The notes below the pieces were generated by a model. That model saw nothing but the letters and a program-made list of their open reading frames with translations, had not been told where the DNA came from and did not search any database. Shown here piece after piece: positions 1 through 7,432 of a stretch of 16,461 nt of DNA. The position numbers were made by a program, and so were the translations under genes. The number at the start of each line of letters is the position of its first letter. Within the stretch, counting starts at the first letter, position 1. Origin of the DNA: CAYIRQ01 sp964365905 (GTDB lineage Bacteria > Patescibacteriota > Gracilibacteria > Peribacterales > Peribacteraceae); the NCBI GenBank assembly GCA_964365905.1, contig CAYIRQ010000017.1, positions 1-16,461 of the forward strand. Reading direction: 5' to 3'.

Positions 1-25
1 GAAAGTCATGCAGTCCATTCCCTTC

Positions 26-1225
26 TCACCCCAACGCGTACCACGGCCGTACGGCCACCGACTGTCGCTCGTACGCATCGTCCCCAGCATGAAGGAGCAT
101 GCTCCTCTTCTGCGTATTGCCGGGCAAATGCAGAAAATACTGCAGGTTCCCGAACATGTCCGTCGCGATCGTTCGTCCCGCTTTGATCTCGATCGGAAAG
201 AGTACCCCTCCTTCTTCGATGAGGAGATCCACCTCATGGCCGGTGCGGTCGCGCCAGAAGAAGAGCGGAGCGTCCCTCCCTTCGTGCACGTAGAATTTCC
301 AACACTCCCCCACCAGGAATGATTCGAAGATCGCTCCGCGCAACGCGTGCTGTAACAGTTCACCGGGACGATGGATACGCAGGAGATGACAGAGCAATCC
401 CGTATCGAGGAAGTAGAGCTTCGGCGACTTGATGAGCCGCTTCGAGAAATTGCGATGATGTGGCTGCAGGAGGACCACGAGGAAACTCGCTTCAAGAATG
501 GAGAGCCAGCGGCGCGCGGTGGTATGCGTGATGCCGCAGTCGTTCGCGAGCGATGAGAGATTCAAGAGTTGCCCCACTCTCCCGGCGCAGAGACGCAGGA
601 ATCGACCGAAGATGTTCGCATCTCCCACATTGACAAGGGTGCGCACGTCTCGCTCCACATAGGTCTGCTCGTAGCTCTTCATCCACAAACTCTTCTCCGG
701 GTTGCGTGCGTGCAGCTCCGGATACATCCCCCGCCACAGAAATTCCTCCAGTGGTTTCCCGGGAGTCGAAGGGATCGCCGCACCTTTACGAGCGAGGAGG
801 AGTGGATCATGTGCTCTTCTGCCCTGCAACTCCGCAAGACTGAGTGGCAGGAGATGGAGTACCGCCACTCTCCCTGCGAGAGATTGATTGATGTGTTGGT
901 GAAGGAGAAAATGTTGTGAACCCGTGAGAATGAATCGTCCCGGTGTCCGATTCTCATCGATGGTTGTCTGAATGAAGGAAAGGAGGTTGGGGGTGCGTTG
1001 CACCTCATCGAGAATGACACCGCCGCGAAAGCGCCCGAGGAAACCCTTTGGATCCTGTGCGGCAAACTCGCGCTCCGCGGGATCCTCAAGTGAGACGTAG
1101 TGCAGCCGCGGGAAGACCGCCCGCATGAGGGTTGTTTTTCCTGCCTGGCGAGGCCCTGTCACGAAGACAGCGGGGAACTGCTTTGCTGCCCTGCGCAGGA
1201 CGAGAGCAAGGTGACGCTGGAACAT
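26..1225 (-). CDS. DUF4143-type AAA+ ATPase (first of a divergent pair)
   Basis: Predicted 399-residue ATP-binding protein. From the start used here it has a Walker A loop GPRQAGKT (about residues 24-31), Walker B ILDEVQR (about 71-78) and a sensor-like LTGSQ near 100. A winged-helix-like segment follows (LSSLANDCGITHTTARRWLS), then a C-terminal part with RTGHEVDLLIE and IEIKAG. Those last motifs resemble the PD-(D/E)xK nuclease fold that terminates this family. The reading frame can be extended to a TTG at 1261, but that codon lies inside a palindrome. The ATG at 1225 gives the typical family N-terminus (MFQRHL...) and sits 7 nt after a TATGAT -10 box; an ATG at 1237 is the alternative. The family is widespread in bacteria and archaea and its cellular role is largely unknown. 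Family call is confident; function is not. Confidence 0.9.
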   Translation of the reverse strand: MFQRHLALVLRRAAKQFPAVFVTGPRQAGKTTLMRAVFPRLHYVSLEDPAEREFAAQDPKGFLGRFRGGVILDEVQRTPNLLSFIQTTIDENRTPGRFILTGSQHFLLHQHINQSLAGRVAVLHLLPLSLAELQGRRAHDPLLLARKGAAIPSTPGKPLEEFLWRGMYPELHARNPEKSLWMKSYEQTYVERDVRTLVNVGDANIFGRFLRLCAGRVGQLLNLSSLANDCGITHTTARRWLSILEASFLVVLLQPHHRNFSKRLIKSPKLYFLDTGLLCHLLRIHRPGELLQHALRGAIFESFLVGECWKFYVHEGRDAPLFFWRDRTGHEVDLLIEEGGVLFPIEIKAGRTIATDMFGNLQYFLHLPGNTQKRSMLLHAGDDAYERQSVAVRPWYALG

Positions 1226-1232
1226 CGCTCCT

Positions 1233-1261
1233 ATCATAGCGAGAGGACAGAGATTTAGCAA
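1233..1261 (-). promoter_or_regulatory. Promoter of the minus-strand DUF4143 gene
   Basis: On the minus strand, TTGCTA (1261-1256) and TATGAT (1238-1233) are separated by 17 nt, close to sigma-70 consensus. The -10 box ends 7 nt before the ATG at 1225, so the transcript would be leaderless or nearly so. The -35 box overlaps the outer edge of the 1258-1286 palindrome. This is read by eye and inferred. Confidence 0.55.
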
Positions 1262-1286
1262 ATTGAATATTTAATATTCAATTTGC
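1258..1286. promoter_or_regulatory. 29-bp perfect palindrome, operator candidate
   Basis: Left arm GCAAATTGAATATT and right arm AATATTCAATTTGC are exact reverse complements around a single central base at 1272. It is very AT-rich against GC-rich surroundings and touches the -35 box of the minus-strand DUF4143 gene. It has the same 29-bp length as the palindrome at the other DUF4143 promoter (1453-1481) but a different sequence. A protein-binding operator is the likeliest reading. A terminator is unlikely because nothing transcribes into it. Confidence 0.7.
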
Positions 1287-1446
1287 CATGTCTCTCTTCT
1301 TCCCCAGGTATGACCCCAGAGAGGCTCCTGCGTATTCACTACTCCTACAGAGACCACCGGAACGTAGCGAGGATGAAGTATGAGGCTGTGTCATTCTCGC
1401 ACTCGGTCGCGATCCGCCGCGAAGCGGGGCTCGTATAGAAATCCTC
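1287..1446. other. Intergenic spacer with a small GC hairpin, no gene seen
   Basis: This separates the two divergent DUF4143 promoters. It includes a CCGC-GAA-GCGG mini-hairpin (1417-1427) in a stretch that resembles the intergenic GC-hairpin repeats seen further along. No convincing ORF or RNA was seen. Confidence 0.4.
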
Positions 1447-1475
1447 TTGATTGTGGTGAATTTACCGTGTAAAAT
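1447..1475 (+). promoter_or_regulatory. Promoter of the plus-strand DUF4143 gene
   Basis: TTGATT (1447-1452) and TAAAAT (1470-1475) are separated by exactly 17 nt. The -10 ends 7 nt before the ATG at 1483, predicting a leaderless transcript. The TTG that would give the longest reading frame at 1447 is therefore better explained as the -35 box. The palindrome 1453-1481 fills the spacer and covers the -10. Confidence 0.65.
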
Positions 1476-1481
1476 CACCAC
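1453..1481. promoter_or_regulatory. 29-bp palindrome over promoter spacer and -10, repressor operator candidate
   Basis: Arms GTGGTGAATTTAC (1453-1465) and GTAAAATCACCAC (1469-1481) match at 12 of 13 positions around a CGT centre. The site begins directly after the -35 box and ends one base before the start codon. Anything bound here would block RNA polymerase. Autoregulation by the adjacent winged-helix ATPase is inferred. Confidence 0.7.
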
Positions 1482-1482
1482 G

Positions 1483-2634
1483 ATGCCTCTCATTCAACGA
1501 ACGATCATGCCGCTCCTCGAGCGATCGGGGAAGAGCATTCTCCTCCTGGGACCCCGGCAGACCGGAAAATCCACGCTTGTCCGGGGACTCAAACCCGATC
1601 TTTCCATCAATCTGGCGCATGAACCGACGTACCTCGAATTCGCGAGAAATCCCCGGGAACTGGAGGAGCGCCTGGAAGGAGGGAACTGTCGCACGGTCTT
1701 TCTGGACGAGGTGCAGCGCCTGCCGGGGATTCTCAATACAGTCCAGGTTCTTCTGGACGAGGGCCCGCAGCCTCTCAAGTTCTATCTCACCGGGTCCAGC
1801 GCACGGAAGCTCAAGCGTGGGCATGCGAATCTCCTCCCCGGGAGGGTGCATACGTTCGCGCTCGGGTCTCTCACACGCGCAGAGCTCGGTGATGCGCTTT
1901 CCATCAAAGAGGCGCTCTCAACGGGGACGCTCCCCGGTATCTGGATGGAGAACGATCCCGCGGAGAAACAGAAGACACTCAGGTCCTATGCAGCGACGTA
2001 CCTCAGGGAAGAGATCCAGGCGGAAGCTCTCACGCGGAACATCGAGGGATTTTCCCGCTTCCTCTTCGTCGTGGCTGCCGAAGCGGGGAAATTTCTGGAT
2101 CTCTCGAAACTTGCGTCGGATGCGTCCATTCCACGCGAGACTGCGGTACGGTATTTTGAGATTCTCGAAGAAACCCTCATCATTCGCCGCTCAGAGTCCT
2201 TCTGGAAGTCAGACCGCCGCCGCCTCACGCGCAGCCCCCGTTTCTTCTTTTTTGATACCGGGGTTCTGAACGGCCTCCTGCAGAATTTCGTCGTTTCTCC
2301 CGATCGCATCGGCGCACTCTTCGAGCACTTTCTCTTCAACCAGCTGGTCGATGGTGCGGCAGCGAAGGACATTCCCCTGAGAATCTCCTCCTATCGTACC
2401 GGACATGGCGCGGAGGTGGATTTCATCGTCGAACTGAACAAAGAAGTAGTGGCAATCGAAGCCAAAGCATCGTTCAACGTCGGAAAATCAGACCTGCGCG
2501 GATTCAAAAGTTTCACCCAGTATTACGGCAAGAAGCACCGCTCGTGTCTCGTCACGCTTGGACGACACAGGAAAGTCACGGAAGGCATCGATGTGCTGCC
2601 GTGGCAGGAGTTTCTCCGCGACATCGGGCTATGA
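1483..2634 (+). CDS. DUF4143-type AAA+ ATPase (second of the divergent pair)
   Basis: A 383-residue relative of the 26-1225 product, clearly diverged from it. Motifs in order are Walker A GPRQTGKST, Walker B VFLDEVQRLPG, LTGSSARKLKRG and NLLPGRVHTFALGSL. These are followed by a winged-helix-like region (LSKLASDASIPRETAVRYFE), the family signature SPRFFFFDTGVLNGLL, and a C-terminal nuclease-fold-like part with RTGHGAEVDFIV and AIEAKAS. The start at 1483 gives MPLIQRTIMPLLERSG, the usual family N-terminus, and fits the promoter; an ATG at 1507 is possible. There is no Shine-Dalgarno because the operator abuts the start. Role unknown; the C-terminal motifs hint at nucleic-acid binding or cleavage. 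Confidence 0.9.
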   Translation: MPLIQRTIMPLLERSGKSILLLGPRQTGKSTLVRGLKPDLSINLAHEPTYLEFARNPRELEERLEGGNCRTVFLDEVQRLPGILNTVQVLLDEGPQPLKFYLTGSSARKLKRGHANLLPGRVHTFALGSLTRAELGDALSIKEALSTGTLPGIWMENDPAEKQKTLRSYAATYLREEIQAEALTRNIEGFSRFLFVVAAEAGKFLDLSKLASDASIPRETAVRYFEILEETLIIRRSESFWKSDRRRLTRSPRFFFFDTGVLNGLLQNFVVSPDRIGALFEHFLFNQLVDGAAAKDIPLRISSYRTGHGAEVDFIVELNKEVVAIEAKASFNVGKSDLRGFKSFTQYYGKKHRSCLVTLGRHRKVTEGIDVLPWQEFLRDIGL

Positions 2635-2949
2635 CGGAAGAAAAGGGGCCAGGTACATTTTCCTCACAGATTTCACGTCTGCAGAAACGCTGGCGCTTGG
2701 TGGTGGGGAAAACATTACCACGGGTTCCATTGTGTTCGATCGATTTACAGGTTTTATGGAGTTTTGGCACGATCTATGGTTTGTCTCCAATTTTTTCAGG
2801 ACCAGCATGGTGATCTGGAGGAAGAGGAATTCTCAAGTCTGGGTAATAGCCCGCCTCCACTCAGGGCTAGTGGACAAAATTGGGTGGTAAAATGAATACT
2901 TTTCCTTTTCCCTAAGCCAAGATATGCTCTGATTTTTCCAAACATACCA
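2635..2949. other. Gene-free stretch with a possible mobile-element end and a hairpin
   Basis: Just after the DUF4143 stop there is GAAAAGGGGCCAGGTACATT (about 2638-2657). It resembles sequences I associate with ends of Y1/REP-associated transposase elements; this is recollection only. TAGCCC (2847-2852) and GGGCTA (2864-2869) form a 6-bp stem with an 11-nt loop. An extended -10-like TGGTAAAAT (2885-2893) precedes the transposase remnant. The open frames here do not look like proteins. Confidence 0.35.
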
Positions 2950-2952
2950 TGA

Positions 2953-3246
2953 AAAATATGTTCCCATTGCAGTTCAGCGTCTCTCCAAAAGTACGGGACA
3001 TACAGCGGTAGGCAGGTTTGGAAGTGCCGCACATGCGGGAAGAAGTGTCGTCAGAAAAGGAAGACGCACACGAGAGAAATCTGGCAGGAGTTCACGCACG
3101 GCAAACAGACTCATGCACAGATCGCGCAGATATACGGTCGCAGTACGAAGTGGGTGCAACGACAGTTGAAGGGGGTGGCGATTGAACGGAAGGAGATGGC
3201 ACCCGACGAAGTGGTCATCGTCATGGATATCCTATCCGCAATCTCC
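2953..3246 (+). pseudogene. Truncated transposase N-terminus with zinc ribbon and HTH
   Basis: In the frame with TAC at 2992, translation gives a two-pair cysteine zinc ribbon (CSHC ... CRTCGKKC), then REIWQEFTHGKQTHAQIAQ and YGRSTKWVQRQLKG, and ends at EVVIVMD shortly before a TGA at 3247. This order (zinc ribbon, 'W.E...GKQT..Q.A..Y..S...VQR.L' helix-turn-helix, then the first catalytic Asp) is what IS1249/IS256-like and related DDE transposases show. There is no start: a TGA at 2950 precedes the frame, and the ATG at 2949 is in another frame. It is dead, missing most of the catalytic domain. The exact IS family is uncertain. Confidence 0.6.
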
Positions 3247-3562
3247 TGATCCACAAACGCCTTCTTTCGCCCATACTTCATCCGGCTGTACTCTTTGATG
3301 AGCTTCGGCTGGCCGGTGCAGAAGGAAGGGGAAGGACAGTGGGGCTGGGTGAAGACGGCGAGCAATGCCCCCGACACGCTCTTTCGTCTCGGGAGATCGC
3401 GAGGGAAGAGGAAATTCCTGGATCTCGCGGAGAGCAGGGCGCTCACGGACGGGAGACGACGGCACTGTGCGTGGTTCTACGGTCGGTTTCACTGGCTCTT
3501 CATGGACGTGCAGACGGTCGTCGACTCTCCGTACGATCGTGACGTACGGGAGGCGGGAATCA

Positions 3563-3766
3563 AACATCCCTATGACGAACAACAAGGCGGAACGTTCTAT
3601 CCGCCCTCTCGTCGTCAAACGCAAGCTCTCCTTCGGGAGCAGGACACAGAAAGGGGCCGATGTGATGAGCGTTCTTCTCTCGGTCTGCCTCACCACCTGG
3701 TGGCGCAAGCCCCGGAACTTCTATGCCGCGTACGAGGCCATCGTGCGGAAGTGGCAGACTGCTTGA
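3563..3766 (+). pseudogene. IS66-like transposase C-terminal fragment
   Basis: About 67 residues begin NIPMTNNKAERSIRPLVVKR and continue with KLSFGSRTQKGADVMSVLLS, then a Trp/Arg-rich stretch and NFYAAYEAIVRKW before a TGA. The TNNxAERxIRPxVxxRK pattern is the hallmark of the last catalytic block of IS66-family transposases. The open frame extends upstream to 3365 but that part does not resemble IS66, so the true boundary is the deletion or fusion junction. This is a non-functional remnant. Confidence 0.7.
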
Positions 3767-4031
3767 TCTACAGGGTCAGTGAGCGGTTACTTTTGTCCTT
3801 CAGCTCCTCTCAAACCGCCCTGTCATTCCGACGACATTGATGCGATAGAAAATCACTTTTCTGCCGTGGCATGCAAGATGCCCATGCATCTCTTTTCAAA
3901 GAACCTGTTCCATTTGCGCTTTCGTGAGATCACCGATCATGCAAACATCATACTGATACGGCATTCCCCATGAGATGTTCAGAGGAGTGAAGGAATGTTG
4001 CACTTCGGGCTAGACGCTAGGAACATGCAGA

Positions 4032-4040
4032 TGGTACTGT
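4032..4040 (+). promoter_or_regulatory. Extended -10 box before the nitrite reductase gene
   Basis: TGGTACTGT reads as TGn plus TACTGT and ends 9 nt before the ATG at 4050. No Shine-Dalgarno lies in the intervening bases. No clear -35 is seen at 17 nt. Confidence 0.4.
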
Positions 4041-4049
4041 CACAGGTGC

Positions 4050-5714
4050 ATGCAACGAATCATCCTGTGCATTTTCGCCGCCCTCCTGCTCGCCTCATGT
4101 TCATCAAACAATGAGCCTCATGCAATGTCGGAGATCAGCCGCGCCGCCGATGATCTCCCGCCGCAAATCACGCGCAGGACGCCGGAAACCGTCACCGTGG
4201 AGCTCGTCTCGAAAGAAGTCACGGCGGAGCTCGCACCCGGGGTGACGTACGAATACTGGACGTACAACGGGACGGTCCCGGGGCCCTTCCTGCGCGTCCG
4301 GGAGGGGGACACCGTGCGCGTCCGGCTGACGCATGCGGCGGAGGGACATGACGGGGAATACTCGGGAATGCCGTTCCCCCGCGCAATCGCGATCAGCGCA
4401 TTCCCCGTTGCCCACGCGGATGAAGATGAAGGAGGGCACGGAAAGGAGGAACGGGAAGAAGATCCGCATGCAACCGGCGGCGACAGCCGGCACGCAGAGG
4501 CCGGACATGCGAAGCACTCGATCGATCTCCACGCCGTGATCGGGCCGGGGGGCGGCGCTCCCCTCATGCAGGTGGGAACGGGAGAAACCAGCATCTTTGA
4601 ATTTGTTGCGTCGCGCCCCGGCATCTACATCTACCACTGCGCAAGCCCGCACATCCCCACCCACGTCGCAAACGGCATGTATGGCATGATTCTCGTGGAG
4701 CCGAAGGAGGGACTGCCGATAGTAGACCGTGAATTTGCCGTCGTGCAGGGGGAGCTCTATACGAAAGGGGCCCTCGGAGAGCGGGGCTTCCAGGCATTCA
4801 GCAAAGAAAAACTGCTCGCGGAGCGCCCGGAGTACGTCGTGATGAATGGGCGCGTCGGCGCGCTCCGAGGCGAACGCGCGCTTCGCGCAAACGCAGGCGA
4901 GAAGATCCGCCTCTTCTTCGGGGTAGGCTCGCACCTCGCCTCAAACGTGCACCTCATCGGCGGCGTCTTTGACCGTCTCTACGCCGAAGGCGCTCTCCTC
5001 TCATCGCCACAGAGGAACGTGCAAACGACCATCGTGCCGCCGGGAGGAGCGATGGCGGCGGAGTTCACGATCGATGTCCCGGGCACATACCTCCTTGTCG
5101 ATCACAGTCTCACGCGCGCGATTGATCGCGGCGCGCTTGCGGAACTCGTGATTGAAGGGGAGCCGCGTCCGGATCTCTACCGCGCCGTGAACCCCGACCT
5201 TAACCACACGCACGCGGATTTCGCAGTCTACATCGAAGGACGGAAGCTGGATTTCTCCGACCCGAAATATATGGAGGATGAAGGAACGGAGGATGACCAT
5301 GACGAGCACGGTCATCGCCACGACGCCCTGCACATGCACGGCGGCGTGGGGGATGTGATTCACAGTCATAAGCCCGGACAGACGCTGGGGGAATTTTTCT
5401 CCTCCCTCAACTTCGAACTGGGAAGCCGGTGCCTCACGCTGGAAGACGGGAAACAAGTGTGCTCGGATGAATCCAAGCAGTGGCAGATGTTCGTGAATGG
5501 GAGGGAGCGCCCCATGGGTCCGGAGTACACCTTCGGGGATGGTGACCAGATTCTCCTGAGTTTCGGGGCAGATGAAGCAGAGCGTGCAAAAGAGCTGCAA
5601 GCCCTCACGGATGAAGCGTGTCTCTTCTCCCGCACGTGCCCGGAGCGCGGCGACCCTCCCCCGGAAAACTGCGTCGCGGATCCCGAGGTTCCCTGTACGG
5701 CGCCGCTCGAGTAG
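4050..5714 (+). CDS. nirK: AniA/NirK-type copper nitrite reductase lipoprotein, with extra domain
   Basis: Predicted exported enzyme reducing nitrite to nitric oxide. A lipobox L14-A15-S16-C17 implies membrane anchoring outside the cytoplasm. Two cupredoxin domains align motif by motif with AniA. Type 1 copper ligands are H156 (HSIDLHA), C197 (YIYHC), H205 and M210 (THVANGM). Type 2 ligands are H161, H196 and H352 (LVDHS). The catalytic pair is D159 and H301. LVEPKEGLP and EYVVMNG are typical of AniA. Between the first domain's LTH and HSIDLHA lies about 60 extra residues rich in His, Glu and Asp. After residue 375 a second unit (NHTHADFAVYIEGRKLDF ... HMHGGVGDVIHSHKPG ... LGEFFSSLNF) extends to 554; normal AniA/NirK is about 340-390 residues. 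All copper ligands are present, so activity is plausible. Confidence 0.9.
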   Translation: MQRIILCIFAALLLASCSSNNEPHAMSEISRAADDLPPQITRRTPETVTVELVSKEVTAELAPGVTYEYWTYNGTVPGPFLRVREGDTVRVRLTHAAEGHDGEYSGMPFPRAIAISAFPVAHADEDEGGHGKEEREEDPHATGGDSRHAEAGHAKHSIDLHAVIGPGGGAPLMQVGTGETSIFEFVASRPGIYIYHCASPHIPTHVANGMYGMILVEPKEGLPIVDREFAVVQGELYTKGALGERGFQAFSKEKLLAERPEYVVMNGRVGALRGERALRANAGEKIRLFFGVGSHLASNVHLIGGVFDRLYAEGALLSSPQRNVQTTIVPPGGAMAAEFTIDVPGTYLLVDHSLTRAIDRGALAELVIEGEPRPDLYRAVNPDLNHTHADFAVYIEGRKLDFSDPKYMEDEGTEDDHDEHGHRHDALHMHGGVGDVIHSHKPGQTLGEFFSSLNFELGSRCLTLEDGKQVCSDESKQWQMFVNGRERPMGPEYTFGDGDQILLSFGADEAERAKELQALTDEACLFSRTCPERGDPPPENCVADPEVPCTAPLE

Positions 5715-5733
5715 ATCACCTCTCTGAACACAG

Positions 5734-5925
5734 ATGAGAACGCAACCGACCGAATCACCCGCAAAGCCAGACGATGCTGAATCTCTGATCATCCGTGAGC
5801 CGGTGGTCGAGTATCTCGAAGCACGCGAGCAGTTCCTCCGCCTTCTTGGAGAACTCGGCTTCACCCCTGAGCAAGTGAAGCTCTTTGCCATGGAATGTTT
5901 CCGTTTCCCCTCAGAAAACAAATAA
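5734..5925 (+). CDS. Small hypothetical protein, 63 residues
   Basis: It starts 19 nt after the nirK stop and ends 22 nt before the sufB start. The product is acidic to neutral with two likely amphipathic helices (PVVEYLEAREQFLRLLGELG and FTPEQVKLFAMECFRF). It has no membrane segment and a single Cys. There is no Shine-Dalgarno or -10 box in front of the ATG, so it would depend on read-through from nirK. Its composition looks protein-like, but no family is recognised. Confidence 0.45.
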   Translation: MRTQPTESPAKPDDAESLIIREPVVEYLEAREQFLRLLGELGFTPEQVKLFAMECFRFPSENK

Positions 5926-5929
5926 ACAG

Positions 5930-5938
5930 TGCTACAAT
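5930..5938 (+). promoter_or_regulatory. Extended -10 promoter of sufB
   Basis: TGCTACAAT matches TGn-TATAAT with one mismatch and ends 9 nt before the GTG at 5948. No Shine-Dalgarno is present. The -35 region is weak, as is common for extended -10 promoters. It fixes the sufB start at 5948 rather than at 5885, which lies upstream of the promoter. Confidence 0.55.
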
Positions 5939-5947
5939 GCCCTTGCC

Positions 5948-7393
5948 GTGCCTGCTGCCAGCTCAATTGTGGCTGAGGCGAACAAGCGAAAAGACGATAG
6001 GCCCATCTTTGGGGCTCTCTCACGCGAAATTTTCGACTCTGCAAATCCGGCGCCATACCTCAAAGGGACGCGCAAGGGCCTCGATGAAGACCTCGTGCGA
6101 CAGATTTCGGCCGATAAGAAAGAGCCCGCCTGGATGCTCGGGCATCGCCTCCAGAGTCTGAAGATTTTCCGAGAGAAACCGATGCCTCTGTGGGGGGCTG
6201 ATCTCTCACGACTTGATCTTGAGGACATTATTTATTACGCAAAACCGGGAACAGAGGAGACTGATAATTGGGAGAACGTTCCCGCAGACATTCGCAGAGT
6301 CTACGATCGCCTCGGCATTCCAGAAGCGGAGCGACGCATGCTCGCGGGAGTCGGCGCGCAGTATGAATCCGAAGTCGTGTATCACAAACTGAAGAAGGAG
6401 TGGGAAGCGCTCGGCGTCATCTTCCTCGATATGGATGATGCGCTCCGGCTCCATCCGGAGCTCGTGCAGCAATACTTTATGACGTGCGTCCCGAATACCG
6501 ATCACAAATTCGCGGCACTCCATGGAGCCGTATGGTCCGGTGGCACCTTTTTATGCGTTCCGAAGGGGGTGAAGGTGCGTGAGCCATTGCAAGCCTACTT
6601 CCGCATGAATGCGAAAAACATGGGGCAGTTCGAGCACACGCTCATCATCGTGGAAGAGGCTGCATCAGTGCACTACATCGAAGGATGCTCCGCGCCGAAA
6701 TATGGATCCCAAGCGCTCCACGCAGGCCTTGTGGAGATCTTCGTGAAGAATGGCGCCAAAGCGCGCTACTCGTCCGTCGAAAACTGGAGTCGCGATACGT
6801 ATAACCTCAATACGAAGCGTGCAATCGTCGAGAGGGACGCCACGATGGAATGGGTGGGCGGAAACATGGGTTCCGGGACAACAATGCTCTACCCCTGCTC
6901 GATGCTCGTCGGAGAAGGCGCACGCTGCGATCACCTCGCGATCGCGTTTGCGAATGCAGATCAATGGCAGGATACGGGCGCGAAAGTCTTTCACCTCGCT
7001 CCGCACACGAGCTCCAAGGTTGTGAGTAAGTCGATCAGCAAGAATGGAGGAGCTGCGATCTATCGCGGGAAGCTCTTCGTCGCTCCGCGCGCGCACGACT
7101 GCACGGCAAACATTCAGTGCGACGCGCTCCTCCTCGATGAAATTTCCCGCACCGACACGATCCCCGATATCCAGATCCGCAATAACGACGTGACGATCGC
7201 GCACGAGGCGACCGTCGGAAAGCTCAGTGAAGAGGATCTCTTTTACCTTAAAAGTCGGGGGATTCCGGAGGAGGAAGCGAAAGCCATGATCGTGAACGGC
7301 TTCATTGAGCCGATCGTGCGCCACCTGCCGCTCGAATACGCTGTTGAAATGAATAGGCTGATTGAGCTTGAGATGGAGGGCAGTGTCGGCTGA
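5948..7393 (+). CDS. sufB: Fe-S cluster assembly scaffold protein SufB
   Basis: A 481-residue cytoplasmic SufB, close to the usual 470-495. It carries GLDEDLVRQIS near the N-terminus, then CVPNTDHKFAALHGAVWSGG, FLCVPKGV, VHYIEGCSAP, CTANIQCDALLLDE, and the C-terminal signature NNDVTIAHEATVGKLSEEDL followed by YLKSRGIP. In the E. coli model SufB forms SufBC2D, in which conserved cysteines such as those in EGC and QCD take part in sulfur acceptance and cluster building. The GTG at 5948 is chosen because an extended -10 box precedes it by 9 nt; longer in-frame starts would put the promoter inside the gene. sufD, sufS and the scaffold gene follow on the same strand; sufC is not in the window. Confidence 0.95.
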   Translation: MPAASSIVAEANKRKDDRPIFGALSREIFDSANPAPYLKGTRKGLDEDLVRQISADKKEPAWMLGHRLQSLKIFREKPMPLWGADLSRLDLEDIIYYAKPGTEETDNWENVPADIRRVYDRLGIPEAERRMLAGVGAQYESEVVYHKLKKEWEALGVIFLDMDDALRLHPELVQQYFMTCVPNTDHKFAALHGAVWSGGTFLCVPKGVKVREPLQAYFRMNAKNMGQFEHTLIIVEEAASVHYIEGCSAPKYGSQALHAGLVEIFVKNGAKARYSSVENWSRDTYNLNTKRAIVERDATMEWVGGNMGSGTTMLYPCSMLVGEGARCDHLAIAFANADQWQDTGAKVFHLAPHTSSKVVSKSISKNGGAAIYRGKLFVAPRAHDCTANIQCDALLLDEISRTDTIPDIQIRNNDVTIAHEATVGKLSEEDLFYLKSRGIPEEEAKAMIVNGFIEPIVRHLPLEYAVEMNRLIELEMEGSVG

Positions 7394-7432
7394 TTACCTG
7401 TCGGCCATAGTTTTGTGAGTGAAGACCGAAGA

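Larger units (their letters stand above)
2950..3792 (+). mobile_element. Remnant composite of two insertion sequences
   Basis: The region holds a zinc-ribbon transposase N-terminus (2953-3246) and an IS66-like transposase C-terminus (3563-3766) on the same strand, in different contexts and both broken. The roughly 300 bases between them do not give a recognisable transposase in any frame. CAGTGAGCGGTTAC (3779-3792), shortly after the IS66-like stop, could be its terminal inverted repeat. No matching left end or target duplication was identified. Confidence 0.55.

Noticed and set aside
1447..1482. TTG start extending the second DUF4143 protein by 12 residues
   Set aside because: The TTG is the -35 box and the added residues are encoded by the operator palindrome; the family N-terminus begins at 1483.
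3295..3840. 181-codon plus-strand open frame in the IS remnant
   Set aside because: No transposase motifs; the IS66 signature is in a different frame over the same bases.
4104..4934. Minus-strand 276-codon frame opposite nirK
   Set aside because: Antisense shadow produced by high GC at third positions of nirK.
5885..5947. Longer SufB N-terminus from ATG 5891 or upstream
   Set aside because: It would include the extended -10 promoter in the coding region and adds residues unlike SufB.
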